The notes under the pieces were generated by a model. The model was not told where the DNA came from. It was given only the letters and a program-made list of their open reading frames with translations, and did not search any database. Both the position numbers and the translations under genes were made by a program. DNA of 64,000 nucleotides from Lachnospiraceae bacterium A2 (GTDB lineage Bacteria > Bacillota > Clostridia > Lachnospirales > Lachnospiraceae): the NCBI GenBank assembly GCA_000403315.2, contig KE159636.1, positions 3,128,854-3,192,853 on the forward strand. Reading direction: 5' to 3'. Positions 25,959-34,314 of this stretch are shown in pieces (within the stretch, counting starts at the first letter, position 1; the number at the start of each line of letters is the position of its first letter).

Positions 25959-27054
25959 AGATCTTTAGCCCCTCCTTCACTGTTACGCCATTTTCATCTG
26001 GCAAAAATAATTCCAGATGGTTTGTAGTTAAAAATCTTTTTTTATCATTGCTTGTAAAAAATTTTCCATGATATGCAATTTCCCACCAATCATAATTACA
26101 GAACAAGCATACTTTCTTTCCTTCTGCATTTTTTAATAAATGCGCAATTGTCGCTTTATTTGGAACTTTCTGCCTATGTCCATTTGTGCTGAGCATATAT
26201 GCTTCCGTTTCCAAGTTTTTTATCAACATGTCAGATGTATTATTTCGGCTGCCATGATGTGAAAGTTTTACGACATCCACATGATACGGCATTTGTACAC
26301 CCAGTTCCTTAAGCCCCCTCATGCACGCTGCCGGCTTGGCATCTGCTAAAAAAGCAATCCGTATACCTTCATATTCAAACAAAAATGCAATAGATGCTTC
26401 GTTATTTACAGAAGAATCATACCCTAACTTATCCTCCATAAGTACCATCAAGTCATCTTGCACCATTTCTAAATTTGTTGTGTACGATAACACATCATTT
26501 TCTTTACAATAAGGCTCCCAATGATTTAGAAAACGCTTTAACTCATCTGATCCTGGACTAATAACCTTCACACATGCATGTTTATCCCAAAACATTTCCA
26601 TGCCAGAAACTACATAATCCACCACTCTGCCTGATATCCCTTTTTCTTCCAGTAAATCCATAAAAGCCACAGCTTCCCCAATCCCATATGCTCCCGTAAA
26701 CTTCTTCCCTTTTACTTGATCTTCAGCATACCTGCCTACCCTTTGTTTTTGCTCACGGGAAATTCCCCGGCAAGTATTAAACAAGATACGTTTTACAACT
26801 TTCTGCAGCATGTCTGCTGGGACTTTTCCAATACCTTCAACTGCCCCTTGTAAATGGTCATAATCAATATGTGTCAGCACAAGCGCTTCTATCTTTTCTC
26901 CATGGCTGCCAATCCATTCAATAATTTCTGCATACTCAGCTCCACTATCTTTTGTTCCACCATCAATTAATATATTTGCATAATTTCCATCATCTCCATA
27001 TCTAACCCAAATAAAGTCCCCTTCATCCGCTGGAAGTAAATAAATGTTAACCAT
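25939..27054 (-). CDS. ComEC-type metallo-beta-lactamase-fold hydrolase
   Basis: ATG at 27054 (MVNIYLLPADEGD) follows AAGGAAGG at five bases; a GTG at 27150 overlapping the previous gene is open but has a weaker site. The 371-residue protein has the MBL metal motif H62-x-D-x-D66-H67 (T-H-I-D-Y-D-H-L-Q-G), an upstream D-G-G and a later L-S-H-H-G-S. H-x-D-x-D-H and S-H-H-G-S are the ComEC/Rec2-like signature, so nuclease or phosphodiesterase activity is likelier than beta-lactamase. No membrane segment is present. It overlaps the protease gene by 20 bases, so the two should be made together. It is the proposed nuclease of the protease-ATPase cassette. Confidence 0.78.
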   Translation of the reverse strand: MVNIYLLPADEGDFIWVRYGDDGNYANILIDGGTKDSGAEYAEIIEWIGSHGEKIEALVLTHIDYDHLQGAVEGIGKVPADMLQKVVKRILFNTCRGISREQKQRVGRYAEDQVKGKKFTGAYGIGEAVAFMDLLEEKGISGRVVDYVVSGMEMFWDKHACVKVISPGSDELKRFLNHWEPYCKENDVLSYTTNLEMVQDDLMVLMEDKLGYDSSVNNEASIAFLFEYEGIRIAFLADAKPAACMRGLKELGVQMPYHVDVVKLSHHGSRNNTSDMLIKNLETEAYMLSTNGHRQKVPNKATIAHLLKNAEGKKVCLFCNYDWWEIAYHGKFFTSNDKKRFLTTNHLELFLPDENGVTVKEGLKIYGEWAV

Positions 27055-27146
27055 AAAATCCCTTCCTTCTGTATTTAAATGGCATACAATCGACATAATA
27101 TCACTGTTCTTTGGCAACCTTATCCATTTTCTACCCTCCTTCTGTA

Positions 27147-30100
27147 TCACTGCGGCTCATTTTCAAACAAGCTCACTTCCCCATGCAAGATGGGCAGAAC
27201 AATATCATCTAGCCTTTTCACACACTTCTCGTGTGTAGCTATCGTATTAAGAAAGTCCAACAGTCGCTTCATATCATCTTGTGTAAATGTACAATGAGTA
27301 AAATCATAAGAATTAAATTTCAGCCACACCCCTTTAATCACATCATACCCTGAAATGTTTAGTTTCTGCAAAGAAAGAGGACATGGCAATGCAATCGTCG
27401 AATTCCCATCGGTTAACATCAGTTGCTCCGCGTTTTCATCAAAGGGGTGCTGTAAGTTCTTTAAACGAAAATCCTTAGGCACCTTTGAAATCAATAATTC
27501 ATAATCATATCCAAGAACATTTTCGGGCGAATAGCCAGACTTTTCCAATTCTGCGATTTCTTTCCCTAACTGAACAACGCTATGAAAGATTTTCTTATCA
27601 GCCACGATAGGAACCCTTGCTCTTTTATCTGACTGATTTACTGTAAACAAGGCACCCTCAAACTCATCCAAATATACTTGGGAACACAGTATAGCATATA
27701 CATAAAAAACAATATCCTTTGCGGCAGCATTATACGGCTTTTCAAACATAGAGGAAATATGATGTAATACATCTGGCGCGATATTGGAAACCATGCCAGT
27801 TCTTTGCTTGTCAGGAAACTGGTTCATATAAATGTGTGAGTTGCCGCGCGTACACATATCATTATCTGGATAATACCAGCAAAAAGAAACAAACTGTGAC
27901 AGTGTTGGATTCAAATCCTTAGGCGCATGTGCCATCGCAAATCCTATTGTTTCCTCATCTTCATATGCTCTAATAATTTCCGGACGCAGCCTTGTTCCAC
28001 CTCCTCCAATTTTACTGTATCGACGTAACATATCCTCCCATAGCAGAACATTTGATATAAGAAACGGACGAAAAGAATACAAATGTATATTTTCCGTAAA
28101 AGTATGATCCATAGCTGCCCTGTCTTTACACTGGTTTAGTGCACTTTGGAAAGCAATAATCTTTTCCTCTTTTGGAGGCCTATCCTGCTTGGCAAACCAT
28201 TCTCTCGCACCTTCCACACCATTAGCAGCAATCTCTCTGCTCCTTCTCTTAAGCATAGGGGATTTTACATGGGTAAAAATCGCTGTAGGCGCTAATTTTA
28301 TTCCAGAGCAGTGGTTAAGGAATATTGCGTTTTGTTGATTTTCCCCGCTCACAGGCCAAAACCTTGCATACATCTCAGTATTGAATGGTTTTGCTGGCGC
28401 AAAAGACACACTATCAGGATCTAGTGGATACTCCTCAAATTTTGACACTATACTCCGGATATCCCCATTAAGTTGCTGTTCTTTATCTAATCGCAGACTG
28501 TGTGAAAAATCGCTATAATGGAATTTCGTGATCGCCATTTCCTGCGCATATTGCCTTGAAAGAATAAGAACAGCCCTTCCCTGCAAAGTATGGAAAAGAC
28601 TATCGCTTCTCGCGCCTGTTCTTGCATCGGCATCAATTGCAACTGTCCAAATATCAGAGAAATGATTGCATAAATATTTCCTTGCATACTTATATGATTC
28701 AGCCTCCAGAAAAGACAATGGCACTACAAGCGCAAGCACCGAATGATTATGTGAGTCAAGAAGTTTCTTGCAACTCCACCGCAAAAACTGCATGAACGGA
28801 TTATTAATCTGCTTTTGGATATTCTGACGGCCTTTCCTTAATTCCACAGGCGGCCGGAAATCTTCCATAAGACCATTGATAATTGAGAAATCATCTGAAA
28901 TATTTTCCCGCAGTGTATCAGAACAAGGAGGATTCCCAATCACAAGCCTTATTGGCAGCGAAGACATCCTATTTGCCTGAATAAGTTCTCTTCCCTCAAT
29001 AGAAGCTTCATTGGCTTCCCCACTGAATACACTATTATTGAGTGTATTCGCAAGAATGATATTAACATTATTATGCCGTTTCCCACTTTGTTTTTCTAAC
29101 ACTGCCATCCTATAGTTCGCAAGCATATATGGTGCTGGAAGAATTTCAATTCCGCAAAGATTGTACAAACCATCTCCGGAATCCTGCTCTATCAATTCCT
29201 CCATAAATGAACCTGTTCCACAACAGGGATCCACAATAGTGTTTCCATCATCATAAATGCTTTTTCCAGAAAAATTTACGGACACAACATAGTTTGTCAA
29301 CTTAACAACAAAATCAGCCAAAACCTTTGGCGTATAATATGCCCCAAAATCAAACCTAGATTTTGCATCATATTTTGAAAGGAATAGCTCAAAAAGCTGA
29401 TGATAATCTGGATTCATCAACTGTTGGTCTGTCATTTTCACAAAGGACAGAAATTTTATGCACTCATCAATCCACCGATTAATAAATATGCTCTTTTCTC
29501 CATTCTCTCGAAGATAAAGCATAAGATTTCGGAAAGGAGCCAATGCCTCACCCTCCGACAAATCCTCTTTTATGTAAGCATTTATTTTTCTTTCCTTCTC
29601 TGTAGGGGTATCATCTGAAGAACATAAAACTCTATGCGCATACAAAAGACAAAACATAATAACTTGTGCGGTAAAATCAGCGAATACCTCGTTGGTTCTT
29701 AATTTGGGGTCATTATGGTTATATACAAGCTTCCGCATCCCCTGCAGAAGCTGAATCATATCGCACTCTTCTTCATTCATCGCTTCTTCCATAGGAATAT
29801 TTGCAAATTCCAAAATATCATCCGCAAGCATCCTTGTACGCACTGCCACTAACTCAACAAGTTTTGCCTCATTCACCTGCTGAGGCGAAGGAGCCCTAAA
29901 AAATTCCCGCATATACAACTCAAAACGCGGGTCAACCGGCTGCTCAGACCAATCCCTTGCTCCCATTCTATCCTTGTTGATCACCGAAATAACTGTTGGT
30001 TCTCTGTCCTCATCCATGCAAAACACAAAATCAATGCCATCCGTAATAATCAATTTATGCCCGAGTGTAAGGTACTTTTTAATCTGAGCCGCATATGGTA

Positions 30101-30392
30101 CAGAATCAAAAGGTTTATTAGAGAGCCCTTTCCCTTCGATATACCCGTAGATTCCCATCGTATCTTGATTATGGATTCGCCAATCTGGACGTCCTACCCT
30201 ACCCTGTGTGGCTGGCTCCAGAATAACATCAATATGCTCATTAGGGCTAAATTCCTTAGCCAGTGACTTCTCCATTATATCTAACGGCATCCTGTATGAA
30301 AGTTCCGCAGTATATTGCCCGCTACTAGATGCATTTCTATATTGTTCTTGAAGCTCTTTCAAATATCTCTTGATTATTGTATGATATGACAT
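27147..30392 (-). CDS. Nuclease and N6-adenine methylase fusion (type ISP/IIG-like, no helicase)
   Basis: The product has 1081 residues; its ATG overlaps the TGA of the upstream methyltransferase. An N-terminal PD-(D/E)XK domain is suggested by R-P-D70-W-R-I and E86-G-K88. The centre is an N6-adenine methylase with motif I D388-P-C-C-G-T-G-S-F and motif IV N487-P-P-C, where the last residue is normally Tyr or Phe. The C-terminal 500 residues resemble the target-recognition part of type ISP enzymes (T-H-V-K-S-P-M-L, P-F-D/R-F-R-P-F-like). The helicase found in LlaGI-type enzymes is missing. It is probably a self-contained restriction-modification polypeptide working with the two cytosine methyltransferases upstream. 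Confidence 0.8.
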   Translation of the reverse strand: MSYHTIIKRYLKELQEQYRNASSSGQYTAELSYRMPLDIMEKSLAKEFSPNEHIDVILEPATQGRVGRPDWRIHNQDTMGIYGYIEGKGLSNKPFDSVPYAAQIKKYLTLGHKLIITDGIDFVFCMDEDREPTVISVINKDRMGARDWSEQPVDPRFELYMREFFRAPSPQQVNEAKLVELVAVRTRMLADDILEFANIPMEEAMNEEECDMIQLLQGMRKLVYNHNDPKLRTNEVFADFTAQVIMFCLLYAHRVLCSSDDTPTEKERKINAYIKEDLSEGEALAPFRNLMLYLRENGEKSIFINRWIDECIKFLSFVKMTDQQLMNPDYHQLFELFLSKYDAKSRFDFGAYYTPKVLADFVVKLTNYVVSVNFSGKSIYDDGNTIVDPCCGTGSFMEELIEQDSGDGLYNLCGIEILPAPYMLANYRMAVLEKQSGKRHNNVNIILANTLNNSVFSGEANEASIEGRELIQANRMSSLPIRLVIGNPPCSDTLRENISDDFSIINGLMEDFRPPVELRKGRQNIQKQINNPFMQFLRWSCKKLLDSHNHSVLALVVPLSFLEAESYKYARKYLCNHFSDIWTVAIDADARTGARSDSLFHTLQGRAVLILSRQYAQEMAITKFHYSDFSHSLRLDKEQQLNGDIRSIVSKFEEYPLDPDSVSFAPAKPFNTEMYARFWPVSGENQQNAIFLNHCSGIKLAPTAIFTHVKSPMLKRRSREIAANGVEGAREWFAKQDRPPKEEKIIAFQSALNQCKDRAAMDHTFTENIHLYSFRPFLISNVLLWEDMLRRYSKIGGGGTRLRPEIIRAYEDEETIGFAMAHAPKDLNPTLSQFVSFCWYYPDNDMCTRGNSHIYMNQFPDKQRTGMVSNIAPDVLHHISSMFEKPYNAAAKDIVFYVYAILCSQVYLDEFEGALFTVNQSDKRARVPIVADKKIFHSVVQLGKEIAELEKSGYSPENVLGYDYELLISKVPKDFRLKNLQHPFDENAEQLMLTDGNSTIALPCPLSLQKLNISGYDVIKGVWLKFNSYDFTHCTFTQDDMKRLLDFLNTIATHEKCVKRLDDIVLPILHGEVSLFENEPQ

Positions 30393-31447
30393 CAGTCCTT
30401 CGCACTCCTTTTATAACATTCGATAATGCTATTTCCTATCTCTTTGGCAAGAATTGGCGGCACAGCATTCCCTATCTGTCTTGCAACATCCACTTTATTT
30501 CCTATGAAAGAAAAATCCATAGGAAAGGTTTGCAGCACTGCGCCTTCCCTAAGCGAGATGCTCCTGTCCTGTTCAGGATGTCCAAATTTTCCCCGTGTAA
30601 AACTATCAAATCTTGCAGTAATTGTAGGCGCAACTTCATCCCACGCCATTCGTCCATATACATTCCTATAACCTATAATCGAGCTGTCTACCTTATGGCA
30701 ATTCGCAAGCAAATTATCTGGCAAATGCTCCCGTCCTTCCCCCTGCTTCAACGCACGAATTCTTTTCAGGTTTATATCCGACAGCTTATCCCTTCTATGT
30801 AATGGTAATCCGAAATAATCACTACCGTCTAAAGGCGGTTCCGGCAGATTTCCGATGGCCTCCCGTACGGTACAAAATTCTCCCGTAGGAGCAGGATAAC
30901 GATAATGAATTCCCATATCGTTTCGTTCACCAACTATAATATATCTCTTCCTCCTTTGCGGAACACCATAGTTTTGTGCATCCAACAGCTCAATATGCAC
31001 CTCGTACCCTATATTTTTCAACACATCTATTAGCTGTCCAAGAATGGTTTTTCCACGTTTCCCAGCAATTCCAGTCACATTTTCCATAAGAAAATATTTC
31101 GGGTACAATTCCTCAACTAATTTTGCATACATAAATACTAGCTGATTACGAGGATCAATGTCCGCACCACGGCGCTGTATGGAAAAACCTTGACAAGGCG
31201 GCCCTCCCGCAAGAAGAAACAATTCTCCCCGTTTCATATTGCAAAAATTCAGGACTTTGCCATTAAGCATATCGCTTATATCAGCAACCACAGCAAGATG
31301 TTTAAAATATTTTTTATTTTCATGAATCGTGTCAATACACTTTTTATCGATGTCAAAACTTAGCTTAACATCAAAACCCGCCTGCTGAAGACCCAATCCA
31401 AGGCCTCCTGCTCCACAAAAACTATCAACACAAGTGTATTCCATCAT
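30392..31447 (-). CDS. DNA cytosine-5 methyltransferase, second of an overlapping pair
   Basis: The start is ATG at 31447 (MMEYTCVDSFCGAGG) with AGAGGA five to eight bases ahead; it lies 23 bases inside the preceding methyltransferase. The 351-residue enzyme has motif I (D-S-F-C-G-A-G-G-L), catalytic Cys85 (G-G-P-P-C-Q-G-F-S), E-N-V-T-G-I, Y-G-V-P-Q-R-R-K-R, F-G-H-P-E-Q-D-R and I-G-N-A-V-P-P. It is a complete enzyme. The next gene begins within its stop codon. Two complete m5C enzymes before one restriction gene usually mean an asymmetric target with one enzyme per strand; that is inference here. Confidence 0.93.
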   Translation of the reverse strand: MMEYTCVDSFCGAGGLGLGLQQAGFDVKLSFDIDKKCIDTIHENKKYFKHLAVVADISDMLNGKVLNFCNMKRGELFLLAGGPPCQGFSIQRRGADIDPRNQLVFMYAKLVEELYPKYFLMENVTGIAGKRGKTILGQLIDVLKNIGYEVHIELLDAQNYGVPQRRKRYIIVGERNDMGIHYRYPAPTGEFCTVREAIGNLPEPPLDGSDYFGLPLHRRDKLSDINLKRIRALKQGEGREHLPDNLLANCHKVDSSIIGYRNVYGRMAWDEVAPTITARFDSFTRGKFGHPEQDRSISLREGAVLQTFPMDFSFIGNKVDVARQIGNAVPPILAKEIGNSIIECYKRSAKD

Positions 31448-32753
31448 ATATTTCCTCTTTCTGCCGGATTTTAATTCCAGCAATAACGCTTGAATAAGAA
31501 CTGCTAACTGGACTATCTATGGATTTCGGGCTTGCTTCCAATTGTTCATCCGACGGTTCTGACGATAATAGTTCAATCAAAATGTCCGTCGCTATTCCTA
31601 CAGCAAAAAGCGGAGGAACAGCTTCTCCTATCTGACGATAGATATCATCAGAGTTCCCCATAAACTCAAATCCATAAGGAAAACTTTGTAATAATCCAGC
31701 TTCTCTTGCAGTAAGCCCCCTGTCTTGCTCAGGATGGGTGTACCTCCCGCTTGCTGGATTCCGCGCATAATGAGTTATCGTAATGGAAGGGCGATCCCAG
31801 TAAAGACGACCATAAGTATCTGAAAAACCTTTTGTTCGGTCGAGGCAAGCAGGTCCAACCCCCATTGGCCTATTTCCTCCATCATGTGGAACCTGCTTTA
31901 AAACTTCAATTGTACTCTTTTTATGCGCTGCACTTTTATGCATCGCATCGCTCGGATCTGCCACTCCTGCCAAAACAGGCCGCAGCCCACCAATAGCATC
32001 CCGAACCGTTTTATATTCCGCAGGCATTAGGAAACCTTCTGGCAGAAGGAATTCTTTTCTCATTCCTATCACAATCGAACGAAACCGTTCTTGTGGCACC
32101 CCGAATGATGCAGCATTATATATATTTTCTTTGACAATATAGCCATCTTTCAAATACTTTTTCTTTGCCGAAGAAAAATACCTCCAATACCTATTTGACA
32201 AAAATTCAGGAACATTCTCCATTACAAAAGCAAGCGGCCGAATATACCCCACAATTTCTGCAAATACATTTACAAGGCTGTTTCTTGTATCATCTTCTTC
32301 ATCCCAATGTTTCTTTCTATGGGAAGTAAACCCCTGACAAGGGGCACATCCTATAATAATTGTTGGTTTATCCTTATCATAACCAATTTTGTCAAGGAAA
32401 CCATCTAATTCTTCCTTATCCTGCGCCAACTCTATAATGTCACGATTGACAAGCGGAGTTCCAAAGTTATACGCATAACTTTCTGCCGATGCGCGATTAA
32501 TATCGCAACCGCCCAAAAAATCAAAAGCCGAAACCACACTGTTAATCGCTGCAAAACCAAGAGAAGTTCCCCCCGCACCACAAAAGAAATCAATCACTTG
32601 AATAGGATTTCCCATATACTCTTCTTTTTTCAACGGCGAAAACTGCTTTTGCCATTCTCCAGCATCTGCCTGCAAAATAGGTTTAAGCACCCTATAATCT
32701 TCCTTTCCCCAACTCCCTTTAGAAAGGCATCTCTGTAGCATTTCAATGTTCAT
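31425..32753 (-). CDS. DNA cytosine-5 methyltransferase, first of an overlapping pair
   Basis: The product has 442 residues, with ATAGGAGGATATTCGG before the ATG. An extra 50-residue helical N-terminus precedes motif I (V-I-D-F-F-C-G-A-G-G-T-S). Catalytic Cys139 lies in G-C-A-P-C-Q-G-F-T, with E-N-V-P-E-F, F-G-V-P-Q-E-R-F-R, Y-T-H-P-E-Q-D-R and the closing I-G-E-A-V-P-P, where E replaces the usual N. The C-terminal 60 residues form a helical tail. It heads the long minus-strand defence transcript, about 95 bases downstream of a good promoter. Target sequence unknown. Confidence 0.93.
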   Translation of the reverse strand: MNIEMLQRCLSKGSWGKEDYRVLKPILQADAGEWQKQFSPLKKEEYMGNPIQVIDFFCGAGGTSLGFAAINSVVSAFDFLGGCDINRASAESYAYNFGTPLVNRDIIELAQDKEELDGFLDKIGYDKDKPTIIIGCAPCQGFTSHRKKHWDEEDDTRNSLVNVFAEIVGYIRPLAFVMENVPEFLSNRYWRYFSSAKKKYLKDGYIVKENIYNAASFGVPQERFRSIVIGMRKEFLLPEGFLMPAEYKTVRDAIGGLRPVLAGVADPSDAMHKSAAHKKSTIEVLKQVPHDGGNRPMGVGPACLDRTKGFSDTYGRLYWDRPSITITHYARNPASGRYTHPEQDRGLTAREAGLLQSFPYGFEFMGNSDDIYRQIGEAVPPLFAVGIATDILIELLSSEPSDEQLEASPKSIDSPVSSSYSSVIAGIKIRQKEEIYDGIHLC

Positions 32754-32846
32754 CCGAATATCCTCCTATCGTCATACTCTTCGTTTTTATCAACAATCTC
32801 CAAATTACTTTCAAAAACAGAATTTTCCACCTATTTGAATTAATAT

Positions 32847-32875
32847 ATCATACCACGTCTACTGGCTGCAATCAA
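32847..32875 (-). promoter_or_regulatory. Sigma-A promoter of the main defence operon
   Basis: On the minus strand TTGATT (32875-32870) and TATGAT (32852-32847) are 17 bp apart, ending 94 bases before the first methyltransferase ATG. No controller (C) protein gene is present, so expression timing must be set by the promoter or the methylases themselves. Confidence 0.6.
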
Positions 32876-32971
32876 ATTTAAATACATTACAAAAAATCAA
32901 TAGATTTCTTCCAGCTTTGCATCTTTATCTAAAACATATATCTATGGCTCTTTCATATGGGACAAATGATA

Positions 32972-34075
32972 TCATCTCCTATCCCCCTTAATATGCGGCT
33001 TCCCTTTTCGCCCAACCAGCGCCCTCACCCCCGGCATCAGCTGCACCACATGGTACGCCGCCACTGTCAGCACAAAGCTGCCGCTGCAGACCGCAAACGC
33101 CTGCCATGCCACCCCTTCCGCTCCCTGCACTGTATAATAAGCCACTGCCACCAAAATAGTCTGGTGCAGGAGATAAACAGGGTAAGACGCCTGATTCAGA
33201 TACTCCGTCACCCACATCCTCTTGTCCAAAAATTTTCTTCCCAAGGCCAGCAGCACAAGCACTGTAAGCCACCCAAGGAAATTAACCCAGAAATCCCCAT
33301 AATAGGAACAGTGATAATACAACTCCACGGAAGCCACACTTCCAGCTACGCACAAAGCCGCCATCCACCAAATGTTCCGTTCCAGCCTGCCCAGCGCAAT
33401 TCCGTTCCCCAACACATAATATCCTGCCAGATACAGCGCAAAACACTTCCCAAGGCTGAAGCCGCCCACATTCCCCAAATAGTAAAACAACCAGATTGGC
33501 ACAAACAGCAGCAAGATTCCCACGGCCGGCATGCGTTCCACATATTTTTCTGCCTTCCCATAAGGCAGGAACTGGGACAAGGCCAGCGCCGCCATAGAAA
33601 CCACAAATAGATACAGGATAAACCAGAGGTGCCCCGGCGTAAAAGCCCCGTCATAGCCAGTAAAATCCGTCACATGGGTAAAAAAGAATTTCAGATGCGC
33701 AAGATACCCACCTGAATACCCTTCAAAAAACCTTCTTGCATAAAATGACTGCACTGGCACAAGGAACGCCATCCCACCCACAAATGGCAGCAGCAGCTTA
33801 CGAGCGCGCTGGGCCATGAATTCCTTTGCTGTCCTTTCCCCCAAGGCATGGCGGGCGCTTATCCCAGCCAGCACAAACAGCATCGGCATAAACCATGGGT
33901 TTACCAGCACGATGAAAGAGCTTAGCCCCTTCTGTTCCCCCTGCCATATGTAAAATTTAGAGCCAAAATCATTCCAGACCATAAACGTATGCACAGGAAA
34001 TAGTAATAGAATCGTGAAATTCCTCAAATTATCTATATAATATTCCCTGAATCCTTCTTTTTTCAAAATAACCAC
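32972..34075 (-). CDS. Acyltransferase 3 family membrane protein
   Basis: The product has 367 residues with about ten predicted helices. The family features are present: Y-Y-I-D-N-L-R-N-F near the N-terminus, F-P-V-H-T-F with the conserved His, an M-P-M-L-F-V-L-A-G-I-S segment, R-x-R-K-L-L-L-P-F, and S-Y-P-V-Y-L-L-H-Q near the end. Such proteins transfer acyl groups to sugars, peptidoglycan or lipids on the membrane. The SGNH domain of OatA is absent. The start taken is GTG at 34075; a TTG at 34066 is possible and neither has a strong site. It lies just right of the defence island and has the higher GC of the surrounding chromosome. Confidence 0.82.
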   Translation of the reverse strand: MVILKKEGFREYYIDNLRNFTILLLFPVHTFMVWNDFGSKFYIWQGEQKGLSSFIVLVNPWFMPMLFVLAGISARHALGERTAKEFMAQRARKLLLPFVGGMAFLVPVQSFYARRFFEGYSGGYLAHLKFFFTHVTDFTGYDGAFTPGHLWFILYLFVVSMAALALSQFLPYGKAEKYVERMPAVGILLLFVPIWLFYYLGNVGGFSLGKCFALYLAGYYVLGNGIALGRLERNIWWMAALCVAGSVASVELYYHCSYYGDFWVNFLGWLTVLVLLALGRKFLDKRMWVTEYLNQASYPVYLLHQTILVAVAYYTVQGAEGVAWQAFAVCSGSFVLTVAAYHVVQLMPGVRALVGRKGKPHIKGDRR

Positions 34076-34248
34076 CCATTTCTTCCACTTTTAGAATACT
34101 TGCCATGGAAAAGCGCTGGGGCTGCATCACTCTCCTAATAGTCCATATAAAAACAACCGCCCTCCCCTGTGTCTGCTATCTACAGACTCAGGAAAGTAAC
34201 GGTTCTTTTATGAATGGCATATTCCTAATTCTCCAGTGAAGCGCCTCA

Positions 34249-34300
34249 CAGCAAGCTACAAAGCATACCCTTCTGGTTCTTCAATGAGCCGCCCCAAAGG
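34249..34300. repeat. Intergenic repeat, copy B (imperfect)
   Basis: CAGCAAGCTAC, AGCAT, GTTCTT and CCGCCCCAA occur in the same order and spacing as in copy A at 3099-3146. The outer palindromic arms are degenerate here. The 239-bp gap between rnfB and the acyltransferase holds nothing else that I can name apart from weak inverted repeats that might end the rnf transcript. Confidence 0.45.
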
Positions 34301-34314
34301 CCGATACATCTCTG

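Noticed and set aside
25939..27054. Metallo-beta-lactamase as an antibiotic resistance gene
   Set aside because: The HxDxDH and SHHGS motifs are of the ComEC/DNA-processing branch, there is no signal peptide, and it sits in a defence operon.
27147..30392. BREX PglX or type I HsdM
   Set aside because: No pglZ, brxC, hsdS or hsdR neighbours are present, and the N-terminal nuclease-like motif points to a type ISP/IIG-like enzyme.
32957..33610. A 217-codon open frame on the plus strand
   Set aside because: It lies entirely antisense to the acyltransferase gene, has a His/Pro/Gln-rich composition typical of a shadow frame and no ribosome binding site.
32972..34075. OatA-type lysozyme-resistance O-acetyltransferase under SigV control
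   Set aside because: The SGNH esterase-like domain is missing and no TGAAAC-N16/17-CGTC promoter was found upstream.
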